A stretch of DNA of 64,000 bases from Colwellia sp. 1_MG-2023 (lineage in GTDB: Bacteria; Pseudomonadota; Gammaproteobacteria; Enterobacterales; Alteromonadaceae), in the NCBI RefSeq assembly GCF_030546755.1, contig NZ_JAUOPE010000004.1, forward strand, positions 62,001 through 126,000, read 5' to 3'. The translations under genes and the position numbers were made by a program. Below, piece after piece: positions 57,029 to 64,000 of the stretch. The notes beneath the pieces are model-generated. The model did no database searches, was not told the origin of the DNA, and saw nothing but the letters and a program-made list of their open reading frames with translations. Each line of letters opens with the position of its first letter. Position 1 is the stretch's first letter.

Positions 57029-57499
57029 ATGTCAGAATATTTTGCCAACATTTCTTGGGAAAGGCAGCCGGACGAAAAATACCTAGACAATCAATATAGC
57101 CGAGGTCACGAATGGGCTTTTGATGGTGGTGCAAAGGTACGCGCTTCGTCATCGCCTCATATTGTACCAATCCCTTATTCGGTGGCAGAATATGTTGATC
57201 CGGAAGAAGCTTTTATTGCCTCTTTATCCAGTTGTCACATGCTATTCTTTTTATCTATCGCGGCGAAAAACAAATGTGTTGTTGATTCTTATGTCGATAA
57301 CGCGGTTGGTCAGATGAACAAAGATTCGACTGGAAAAATTTCGATGACCAAAGTCACGTTAAAGCCTTTCGTGGTGTTTTCTGGTGACAAACAACCAACG
57401 AAAGAGCAATTAACAAAAATGCATCATCAAGCTCATGAGCAATGTTTTATCGCCAATTCAGTGAAAACAGAAGTGGTTACTGAAATTATCACGAAATGA
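57029..57499 (+). CDS. OsmC family peroxiredoxin-like protein
   Basis: A 156-aa OsmC/Ohr-type protein that reduces organic or fatty-acid hydroperoxides. The first redox Cys is in ASLSSCHMLFFLSIAAK (about 70) and the second in AHEQCFIANSV (about 140), as in active members. AAGGACG lies 8 bases before the ATG. The DUF3565 gene follows after 10 bases. Confidence 0.88.
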   Translation: MSEYFANISWERQPDEKYLDNQYSRGHEWAFDGGAKVRASSSPHIVPIPYSVAEYVDPEEAFIASLSSCHMLFFLSIAAKNKCVVDSYVDNAVGQMNKDSTGKISMTKVTLKPFVVFSGDKQPTKEQLTKMHHQAHEQCFIANSVKTEVVTEIITK

Positions 57500-57509
57500 C
57501 TGTCAAATC

Positions 57510-57716
57510 ATGAAGCAAGCTATTGTTGGTTATCATTTAGATGAAAATGCTGATTGGGTGGCGGAGTTAGCTTGTGATCATTTTCAACATGTCAGACACC
57601 AACCGCCATTTATTAATCGTCCCTGGGTGATCACTGAACATGGAAGAAATGCCATGTTAGGTCAAGCATTGGTCTGTAAAAAATGTGATGAAAAGGCACC
57701 AAAAGATAAGGTTTAA
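57510..57716 (+). CDS. DUF3565 family protein
   Basis: 68 aa with the DUF3565 pattern: VGYHLDENADWVAELACDH, HVRHQPPFINRPWV, and a C-terminal CKKCD pair that could bind metal or form a redox disulfide. It lies 10 bases after the OsmC-like gene and is probably co-transcribed, suggesting an oxidative-stress context. Confidence 0.85.
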   Translation: MKQAIVGYHLDENADWVAELACDHFQHVRHQPPFINRPWVITEHGRNAMLGQALVCKKCDEKAPKDKV

Positions 57717-57745
57717 TCAACGATTTACGGGTTGATGTTACGTAT

Positions 57746-57775
57746 ATGGCTCACTGCTTAATCAGTGAGCCATTT
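57746..57775. terminator. Bidirectional terminator between DUF3565 and protease genes
   Basis: ATGGCTCACTG, loop CTTAAT, CAGTGAGCCAT, then TT. An 11-bp stem between convergent genes. Confidence 0.75.
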
Positions 57776-57795
57776 ATGAATACTACCTATAGATA

Positions 57796-60000
57796 TTATG
57801 GATTTGCCGATAACGACAAGGTAACGCCTGAAGCACTGCTATAACCATATATATCGATATACCAAGTGCCTGCTGATGGATTGTTAAACGAACAGGTTTC
57901 ATTATTGCCGTTTTTCCATGGACGACAATCCCAGTTGTTAGTGGTCGACTGCGAGCCAAAGTTAATATATAAATCAGCATCGCCCGTACCACCAGAGATT
58001 GAAATGTCCATATCTGCATAGCCTGCAGGTAAATTGTAGGTATAACGTTTCCAAGCAGATTGTCCAACTGAAACACCACTAACGCTCTCATAAATTGGAT
58101 CAAGTCCACCGGTGCTACCTTGGTAACTTCCCGTTAAAGTCACACCACTAATTTGATTCCATGCTTGAACCATTACGTAATACGTACCCGCTTGCACATT
58201 TGAGATATTACAGGTTTCACTACTGGTTGCTGTGGTACTACTACAATCAGATGATGACAAAGAAGGTGCACTGCCAAATTTCACATAAAGATCTGCGTCT
58301 CCAGAGCCTCCTGTTGTAGTAAATGTTAAGTTGGTTGCGCCAGCTGGTACATCAAGTGTGTAAAACATTTCAGCTTTTTCAGCACCAGAAATTCCAGTTT
58401 TAGCTACACCATTTTGTAACACTTCAGTTGTATTACCTGTGGTTGGACATGCGCCTACACCGACCGCACACCAAGCGGTTTCTACCGCTGTTTTTTCTCC
58501 AGCGCCATATAAGTCAGCCGCTGCTTGTGCGGTTGCACTTCTTGCTCCTGCAAAGTTAGTGCTTTGATTCATATACGTAGTTAAAGCGCGATAAAAAATT
58601 TGTTCGGCTTTTAATAAGCCAATACCATTTACGGTTGCATTAGATTTATTGCGAGGGTGTTGTCCGCCATCAGTTAACAAAGCAAAAGCTAAATTAGCTA
58701 TCCCTGAATTACCGTGAACACCACCTTGATCATTGTTGTTATTTGGGTTGCTGACATAAGGAATACGCTCTGGCCACCAATCTTTAGAATAATTATCTTG
58801 AGTTGGATTTTTCATATAGCGCATAGCATCGCCACTGACTCCAGGGGTATAACTTTCTTCCGCTAATAACCAATCGGCTTGCGTTGTATTATCACGATAC
58901 GCCTTAGCTGCTACACCTAAAATGTCAGACCAAGCTTCATTTAATGCGCCTGAAGCATTGTTATAAATAAGGTTGGCCGTATGTTGAGTAACCCCATGTG
59001 TTAGTTCATGACCAATAACATCGAAACTTAAGGTTAAGTCATCTAATACTTGTCCATCGCCATCGCCGTACATCATTTGGCTACCAGTCCAATAAGCATT
59101 TGCAACGTTATTGCCTAAATGCACACTAGAAATCATCGTCATGTCATTATTATTGATACCATTTCGATTAAAGCGGCTTTTATAATAATCGTACACTTTA
59201 GACGCGCCATCATGAGCACGTTGTGCCGATGCGTCACCACAGCTTTGATTGTTGGTACACAGTAGCTGACCTGGTGCCGCCGATTGACTCTGATTTTGTA
59301 ATGTATACGAGCGCCAATTTTTTGCAGAATGCACTTGTGCATGACGCGTTAATAACGTGAATGAGCTTGCGTCAAAATATAAAATATCGCGGCCAAAATC
59401 TTCACCACCATTGTCCCACGTGACTTCTACTTGCCAAGCCAGTTTTGTTTCTTCACTTAATGGCAAATATACATAAGCTTGAACAGGGGTAGAGGTCACT
59501 TCGCCAAATTCTTGTGCAAGTTCAATGATACGCTCGCTCGTGTTTGTTGCACTTAGGCTAGCTTTGTTTTTAGTGTTTATTGGCTCAGCATGTGCAATAA
59601 CACCGGAGATCGCATAAATTTCGCTTTTACCGATATTTCGTTGTAGCCCTTTTAAAGCACGATTTGATTTAGCATGAATGGTTACATTGGTACCAAAGAC
59701 TTCAATACCATTAATTTTTTGGGTTAATTGCGTGTGATTTTGACCCAATTCATCTTGCCATTTTCTTTTGATAATAAATGAATTATTACCGGCTAATGGG
59801 GTTTTTGAATAATTTGATAACACACTGTGGATATCTTTCATGTTAAATGTTTCGCCAATTGTGCCGAGTTTTCCAGATGAAAACATAGGTTGGCCGTTAT
59901 TTGTTTTTGCTTGAATACCGTCTGAATTAGCCGCAAATGTAGTCGGAGAAAGTGAAACCGACATTGCTACTAACAGGTAATTGAGGTGTTTAATTTTCAT
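57796..60000 (-). CDS. Secreted M4 (thermolysin-like) metalloprotease with two PPC domains
   Basis: A 734-aa secreted zinc endopeptidase of the vibriolysin/pseudolysin type. Signal peptide (1-23), FTP/PepSY propeptide (about 50-200), catalytic domain (about 215-515) with HELTHGVTQH (about 330), the third ligand Glu in GALNEAWSDILG, and the active-site His in DQGGVHGNSGI (about 426). Two C-terminal PPC domains follow (about 525-600 and 635-725), each with YYVMV- or WYIDI-type strands and GTGDADLYINFG; these are usually removed or aid secretion. A good ribosome binding site (AGAGAG) precedes the ATG. Single gene. Confidence 0.95.
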   Translation of the reverse strand: MKIKHLNYLLVAMSVSLSPTTFAANSDGIQAKTNNGQPMFSSGKLGTIGETFNMKDIHSVLSNYSKTPLAGNNSFIIKRKWQDELGQNHTQLTQKINGIEVFGTNVTIHAKSNRALKGLQRNIGKSEIYAISGVIAHAEPINTKNKASLSATNTSERIIELAQEFGEVTSTPVQAYVYLPLSEETKLAWQVEVTWDNGGEDFGRDILYFDASSFTLLTRHAQVHSAKNWRSYTLQNQSQSAAPGQLLCTNNQSCGDASAQRAHDGASKVYDYYKSRFNRNGINNNDMTMISSVHLGNNVANAYWTGSQMMYGDGDGQVLDDLTLSFDVIGHELTHGVTQHTANLIYNNASGALNEAWSDILGVAAKAYRDNTTQADWLLAEESYTPGVSGDAMRYMKNPTQDNYSKDWWPERIPYVSNPNNNNDQGGVHGNSGIANLAFALLTDGGQHPRNKSNATVNGIGLLKAEQIFYRALTTYMNQSTNFAGARSATAQAAADLYGAGEKTAVETAWCAVGVGACPTTGNTTEVLQNGVAKTGISGAEKAEMFYTLDVPAGATNLTFTTTGGSGDADLYVKFGSAPSLSSSDCSSTTATSSETCNISNVQAGTYYVMVQAWNQISGVTLTGSYQGSTGGLDPIYESVSGVSVGQSAWKRYTYNLPAGYADMDISISGGTGDADLYINFGSQSTTNNWDCRPWKNGNNETCSFNNPSAGTWYIDIYGYSSASGVTLSLSANP

Positions 60001-60340
60001 AAATCTCTCTTATTTTTAGTTAATTATTATTGTTAACTCGTTTAGTACGAGTATTAACACCATAATAAAAACTTAAAATTTAACAAATATTAAACAATAA
60101 TTTAACAAAAAATAAACAATGAGGCTTGAAACATTTCTTTACACTTACTTTTAAAGCTTTGTATTTAAATAATAATTTTTTTTGATTTATGTCCAAAATT
60201 GCATTTAACGCTAATCGGTTAGTTTTTACAAAATTGTTAACGAATAAGTGTAACAATCTCGTTAGGGAAGAGTGGATTAGCTGAATTCGAGTCTCGACCT
60301 AATATGGAAAAATTAGCAGGGAAAAATCAGTAGGGTAAAA

Positions 60341-60371
60341 TTAAAGGGCTCGCAAGCCCTTTAATGATTTT
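60341..60371. terminator. Orphan terminator-like hairpin
   Basis: TTAAAGGGCT, loop CGCA, AGCCCTTTAA: a perfect 10-bp stem followed by TGATTTT. It lies more than 300 bases from both flanking gene starts, with no gene ending at it, so it may end a small RNA transcribed from about 60.24 kb onward. Confidence 0.6.
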
Positions 60372-60374
60372 AGG

Positions 60375-60449
60375 GTATGCAATACAGTAGTCTTAACTTG
60401 TCTGTCATATTCGATTAATCGAACTCAATCAAATATGACAGTCGCATAC
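60375..60449. repeat. Nested inverted repeat
   Basis: CTGTCATATTCGATT (60402-60416) pairs with AATCAAATATGACAG (60427-60441) with one mismatch; outside it GTATGC (60375) pairs with GCATAC (60444-60449). It could be a folded RNA, an operator or a small palindromic mobile-element remnant. Confidence 0.55.
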
Positions 60450-60671
60450 GTGCCAATAGCAGACGTTAAATTTACTTAATATAACTAATGTTTATGGTCT
60501 GCTTTGCCACCAAAGCGGTCATTCAAACACTATAAATAGAGCTAGCTATGTAGCCTTTTTTGAAATGTCTAACATGTTGTTTTTTTATTCAAAAAAGGGG
60601 ATATTTCTGATAATCTGAATTATCGGAAATAAATGCTTATTTGTAGATTAATAACTAAAAGGGATTTAAAT

Positions 60672-61484
60672 ATGCGCCCCCACCTAATAATTACAATTAT
60701 ATCCACTCTATTTATATCTAGTTGTGGTGAATCTAAAGAAATATCAACCTCTAAGCTTCAGGATAGAAACGGCGTATTTTTTGAAGTTGGATCACAAACA
60801 CCATTTACAGGAGTTGCGATTCAATACTTTACTAACAAACAAGTTCACCATAAAACACAATATAAAGATGGCAAAAGAGATGGCTACTTTGAGCGATGGT
60901 ATAGTAACGGTATGCAAGAATATGCTCTATATTACAAAGGAGGTGAATTTAATGGTAACTATAAACAGTGGTATAAAAACGGCGCTCTTGCGATAGAGGC
61001 AGAGTTTGTTGCTGGTAAAATTATCACCGAAAAGGTATGGTCTAAAGAAGCTTTATTACTGAGTGATTTGGTCGCATTAGATGAAAATGGGGATAAATTA
61101 AATCACCCATATAAAGAATTGAAATGTGTTTTAGATATTAAAAATAATATGGTTTGGGATGTATCTCACCTTCATGGTGATTACTCAAAAGCAGAAAGTC
61201 ACTTACTTATACAAAATAAAAATAAAACATGTGGATGGAATGATTGGAGAATCCCTACTACAAGAGAATTTTTTGACGGACAAGGTATACCAAACTCAAC
61301 TACTCATAAGGAATTTAGCTCTAATTTCTTTGGTGATAAGGGGGAATATTGGACATCGACACCTTCAAAAAAATATTCTGACACACATGCTGGTCATAGT
61401 AGTCAATATAAAGAGTATTCCGAAAATATTGATAAGAAAACATATTCAAACTACATAATGTATGCTCGAAGCACATCTAACTAA
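60672..61484 (+). CDS. Lipoprotein with MORN-like repeats and DUF1566 domain
   Basis: 270 aa from ATG 60672, with AAGGGA about 9 bases upstream; a further ATG at 60633 would place the signal internally. Residues 1-17 are a lipoprotein signal (lipobox ISSC). Residues about 45-120 contain MORN/YwqK-like units (YKDGKRDGYFERWYSNG, YYKGGEFNGNYKQWYKNG). Residues about 150-270 resemble DUF1566 (NNMVWDVSHLHGDY, CGWNDWRIPTTREF, EYWTSTPS). The combination suggests a surface-anchored protein of unknown function. The gene stands alone and is flanked by similar imperfect palindromes. Confidence 0.75.
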   Translation: MRPHLIITIISTLFISSCGESKEISTSKLQDRNGVFFEVGSQTPFTGVAIQYFTNKQVHHKTQYKDGKRDGYFERWYSNGMQEYALYYKGGEFNGNYKQWYKNGALAIEAEFVAGKIITEKVWSKEALLLSDLVALDENGDKLNHPYKELKCVLDIKNNMVWDVSHLHGDYSKAESHLLIQNKNKTCGWNDWRIPTTREFFDGQGIPNSTTHKEFSSNFFGDKGEYWTSTPSKKYSDTHAGHSSQYKEYSENIDKKTYSNYIMYARSTSN

Positions 61485-61491
61485 CATAAAT

Positions 61492-61526
61492 AAACCGTCG
61501 ATAAAATATATTATCGGCGGTTTTTT
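61492..61526 (+). terminator. Terminator after the MORN/DUF1566 lipoprotein gene
   Basis: AAACCGTCGATA and TATCGGCGGTTT form a 12-bp stem with one T-G pair and an 8-base AT loop, followed by TTTTTT. Confidence 0.85.
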
Positions 61527-61612
61527 CTTACTTGTTCCACTATTGAACTGTGATTAGTATTCAAGACGGCAGCTATGAGCTTGGAGCAGACCGTTAGGTT
61601 TCAAGCTTTTTA

Positions 61613-61640
61613 ACTTCCGCTTTAGGCCCTAAACGGAAGT
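61613..61640. repeat. Imperfect palindrome near the right flank of the lipoprotein gene
   Basis: ACTTCCGCTTTAGG and CCCTAAACGGAAGT are complementary apart from one bulge. The pattern (C-G-CTTT ... AAACGG) resembles the hairpin at 60496-60525 on the other side of the gene. Likely a dispersed intergenic repeat. Confidence 0.4.
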
Positions 61641-61739
61641 ATATAGATCTTTTCCTGTACTTCCGGTGTTCGCTCATAACTGCCTATCAGATAAACTGTA
61701 AGACCAGATATGAGCGAGTACATATTAATGTAGTCGGTT

Positions 61740-64000
61740 TTACTTTAACGTTTCAAAAGTAAATTCTTTTGGTGGCTTAGCGCCCATTAAGTGTTCAACA
61801 AAATAATCCCAACGTTTGCGCATCATAAAAGGTTCACGAGCAAAACCATGACCGCGATTAGGTAGCATAATCATGTCGAAATCTTTATTTGCTTCAATTA
61901 ACGCATTCACCACTTCTAACGTATTATTGGGGTGCACATTAGTATCGCTTGTGCCATGGGCAATGAGTAATTTACCGGTTAAATTTTTTGCGATTAATTG
62001 ATTCGCTTGGCTGTCGTAATTACTTTCACCCAGTTCGTTTTCCGTGGCTAAACCATGAAATTTTTCACCCCATTCATCGGCGTAGTTTCTATTATCATGA
62101 TTACCGGCTTGAGAAACGGCGACACGATAAAAATCAGGATAAAGTAAAAGGGCGCGAGTTGAAGCAAAACCACCGCCAGAATGCCCCCAAATACCGACAT
62201 TTGAATCGTCAATCCAAGAATACTGCTGAGCTAATTGTTTGATCGCTGCAACTTGATCAGGAATGCCACTGTCGCCCATATTTCCGTAGTAAAACTCATG
62301 AAAGCTTTTTGATCGCCCTGGTGTACCCAGTGCATCAATTTCAATCACAATAAAACCTAATTCGGCAATGGCTTGGTTATCGCCTCTCGCGTCTCTGAAA
62401 TGACGACCACGGATACTACCTACTTGCGGGCCAGGGTATAAATAATTGACGACAGGATAAGATTTTTTTGCGTCGAAATTAGCAGGTTTATACAGTAATC
62501 CATGAATGTCGTGTTGACCATTTCTGTCTTTAACAACAAACGGGGTCGGCGCTTGCCAACCGGTTTGCTCTAGTTTGGAAATATCCATAGTTTCAACAGC
62601 AAAACTTTGACCATTTTCAGTGCTTCTCACATAACTTTGCTCAGCTTGGTTGTAGGTTGAAACACGATCGAGAAAATATTGCCCATTGTCGGCTAATGTA
62701 ATTCGGTGATGCTGCTTTTCAGGTGTTAATAATTTTAGATTTGAACCATCTTTATTCACACTATAAAGATAATGAAAATATGGGTCGCCACCTTCTTTAC
62801 CGGCACCGGTGAAAATTAATTTACCAGTGTCAGTGTCAACATGAAGTAGAGAAACTACCGTCCAATCTCCTTGAGTAATTTGTTTTTTAACCTTGCCTGA
62901 TTCGAGATCAATTAAATATAAATGTCCCCAATCTGAACGTTGCGAAAACCAAATAACCTCATTCGTTTTTTCCAAATATTGCCAACTGATGCCTTGTACG
63001 CCAGACTCGAAAAAACTCTCTTCAGTTTCAGTAAAAATGGTTTTCACTTTTCCTGTATTCGCATTAGCGATACGTAATGTAGCCTGCTTATGATCACGAG
63101 AAGAAGAAACAAAGGCAAAACTATTACTGTCTTCTGCCCAGTCGATATCTAATAAACTTCCGTCACGGCCTGCAACATGATCGGTAATGGTTGACCGATG
63201 ATCATCGGGTGCCATATCAAGCGGGATCACTTTGGCTTTTTCTATATCGATAATCACACGATGAATTTTAAAAATATGTTCATCACCGGGTAAGGGATAT
63301 TTCCAAACATCAATTTTTGGATGACCAACGGCACTTGAAACGATTGCCATTTCGCCGACATTTCTGCTGTCATGTTTGAAAGTGGTAAGTTTTTTTGAGT
63401 CGGGAGACCATTTTACCACCGGCGTTGCACGTCGCACCCAGCCTGCGTTATTGGTTGAGTAACCAAAATCTTCAATGCCATCAGTGGTTAGTGGTGTTTT
63501 TTTGTTCGTGGCAATATCACGTAACCATAAATTATGGTTTTGAATAAAAACCGCTTGTTTACCGTTTGGGGCTAATAATTCATTGGATGCTTTTGCTAAT
63601 TTATCTTTTTGACACAAATATCGCTGTATATCACAACGGTAATCTTCTTTTTTAATTGATAGGGTAATTACGTTTTGCTCAGAAAAATTAACGGTAGTGA
63701 AGGGTAAATCATTTTGATTGATATCACTTTCTGTAATGCGGGCGAGTGCTTCGGCCAATTTTTGATGATCGAAAGCCAAAGATTTTTTATTATTATTTGC
63801 GTCAAGGCGATAAAATCTATTGCCCTCTTGTGTGCGGCTGCGATAGTAAAGCACATTTTCATTCGACCAATGTGGATATTCAACTGTGCCAGTCACTAAT
63901 TTTTTTGTGGTAGCAGAAAGTTGTTTTTCAGCTTGTTGGTAATCCTCTTTCGTTAATTGTTTTGCTTGGATTAACCCTGTAGTGAACAACGTTAAGGCAG
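61740..64000 (-). CDS. S9B dipeptidyl peptidase IV family protein, 5' end cut by the window
   Basis: A serine exopeptidase of the prolyl oligopeptidase clan. The frame is open to the right edge; residues read from there are ALTLFTTGLIQAKQ, the end of a signal peptide, so only the first few codons are missing. N-terminal beta-propeller (about 50-480), then an alpha/beta hydrolase domain with the nucleophile Ser in GIWGHSGGGFAS and the catalytic His in MLPNRGHGFAR. Visible part is about 753 codons. Exported to periplasm or medium; cleaves dipeptides after Pro or Ala in the family. Confidence 0.93.
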   Translation of the reverse strand, partial: ALTLFTTGLIQAKQLTKEDYQQAEKQLSATTKKLVTGTVEYPHWSNENVLYYRSRTQEGNRFYRLDANNNKKSLAFDHQKLAEALARITESDINQNDLPFTTVNFSEQNVITLSIKKEDYRCDIQRYLCQKDKLAKASNELLAPNGKQAVFIQNHNLWLRDIATNKKTPLTTDGIEDFGYSTNNAGWVRRATPVVKWSPDSKKLTTFKHDSRNVGEMAIVSSAVGHPKIDVWKYPLPGDEHIFKIHRVIIDIEKAKVIPLDMAPDDHRSTITDHVAGRDGSLLDIDWAEDSNSFAFVSSSRDHKQATLRIANANTGKVKTIFTETEESFFESGVQGISWQYLEKTNEVIWFSQRSDWGHLYLIDLESGKVKKQITQGDWTVVSLLHVDTDTGKLIFTGAGKEGGDPYFHYLYSVNKDGSNLKLLTPEKQHHRITLADNGQYFLDRVSTYNQAEQSYVRSTENGQSFAVETMDISKLEQTGWQAPTPFVVKDRNGQHDIHGLLYKPANFDAKKSYPVVNYLYPGPQVGSIRGRHFRDARGDNQAIAELGFIVIEIDALGTPGRSKSFHEFYYGNMGDSGIPDQVAAIKQLAQQYSWIDDSNVGIWGHSGGGFASTRALLLYPDFYRVAVSQAGNHDNRNYADEWGEKFHGLATENELGESNYDSQANQLIAKNLTGKLLIAHGTSDTNVHPNNTLEVVNALIEANKDFDMIMLPNRGHGFAREPFMMRKRWDYFVEHLMGAKPPKEFTFETLK

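Larger units (their letters stand above)
60001..60671. other. Divergent non-coding interval with structured elements
   Basis: About 670 bases between the M4 protease and the lipoprotein gene. No credible coding frame. It holds a terminator-like hairpin at 60341-60371, a long inverted repeat at 60375-60449, and an imperfect hairpin around 60496-60525 (GCTTTG-CCAC-CAAAGC). The promoters of both flanking genes must also lie here. Confidence 0.6.

Noticed and set aside
57783-58109. 108-codon open frame antisense-frame to the end of the M4 protease
   Set aside because: It is an alternate frame within the second PPC domain with no start context or protein-like composition.
1-64000. CRISPR arrays, tRNA/rRNA genes, insertion sequences, prophage genes, restriction or toxin-antitoxin loci
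   Set aside because: No direct-repeat arrays, no cloverleaf or rRNA segments, and no transposase, integrase or phage structural genes were seen.

Overview
The window is AT-rich chromosomal DNA from a marine gammaproteobacterium, most likely of the Colwelliaceae (Colwellia/Thalassotalea type) in the Alteromonadales. This rests on the conserved blocks gmk-rpoZ-spoT-ridA-trmH-recG, rpmB-rpmG/radC/coaBC/slmA and proB-proA, the SSS-type hybrid sensor kinase with its LuxR regulator, the DUF4212/SSS symporter next to a CBS-DUF294 protein and a DnaQ-like exonuclease, and many secreted peptidases and c-di-GMP proteins. No phage, insertion sequence, CRISPR array, rRNA or tRNA was seen. It is a mostly ordinary core-genome stretch with small accessory pockets.

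Layout. 0-5 kb: start of a probable GGDEF protein running off the left edge, a DUF885 lipoprotein peptidase, a minus-strand c-di-GMP-I riboswitch with its own consensus promoter and no downstream sense gene, then a TPR/degenerate-GGDEF membrane protein and a small membrane protein. 5-16 kb: rep, ubiK, a VOC protein, a 7TM-DISM diguanylate cyclase, tex, greB, a secreted YciI-like protein, a cyclophilin and a DUF445 protein. 15.7-20 kb: an overlapping cupredoxin/beta-barrel pair, an aspartate/aromatic aminotransferase and a PEP-CTERM protein. 20-27 kb: the gmk to recG block. 27-35 kb: an acyltransferase, proBA, a possibly frameshifted small membrane gene, a YihG-like acyltransferase plus MscS channel, tesB, a small conserved protein and a GNAT. 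35.5-42 kb: rpmB-rpmG, a ParA/ribbon-helix-helix pair, PilZ, radC, coaBC, slmA and pepD. 42-55 kb: a CrbS/CrbR-like acetate-type two-component pair, an HDOD protein, a SoxR-controlled locus, an aspartyl protease, and the symporter/CBS-DUF294/exonuclease module. 55-64 kb: small membrane proteins including a YqaE/Pmp3 protein, a DinB-DUF6500-OsmC-DUF3565 run, an M4 metalloprotease with two PPC domains, a structured non-coding interval, a MORN/DUF1566 lipoprotein, and an S9 dipeptidyl peptidase cut by the right edge.

How the genes work together. Nucleotide and stringent-response genes (gmk, rpoZ, spoT), DNA repair helicases (rep, recG) and translation genes form the core. c-di-GMP recurs: one complete cyclase, one partial, one degenerate GGDEF, one PilZ receptor and one riboswitch. 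The CrbS-like kinase and the SSS/DUF4212 symporter suggest short-chain carboxylate uptake and its control. Secreted DUF885, M4, S9 and aspartyl peptidases suit a proteolytic marine heterotroph. The most unusual items are the orphan riboswitch, a SoxR-type promoter (sox box in a 19-bp spacer) that reads first into a 32-codon leader ORF, and the non-coding interval at 60.0-60.67 kb.
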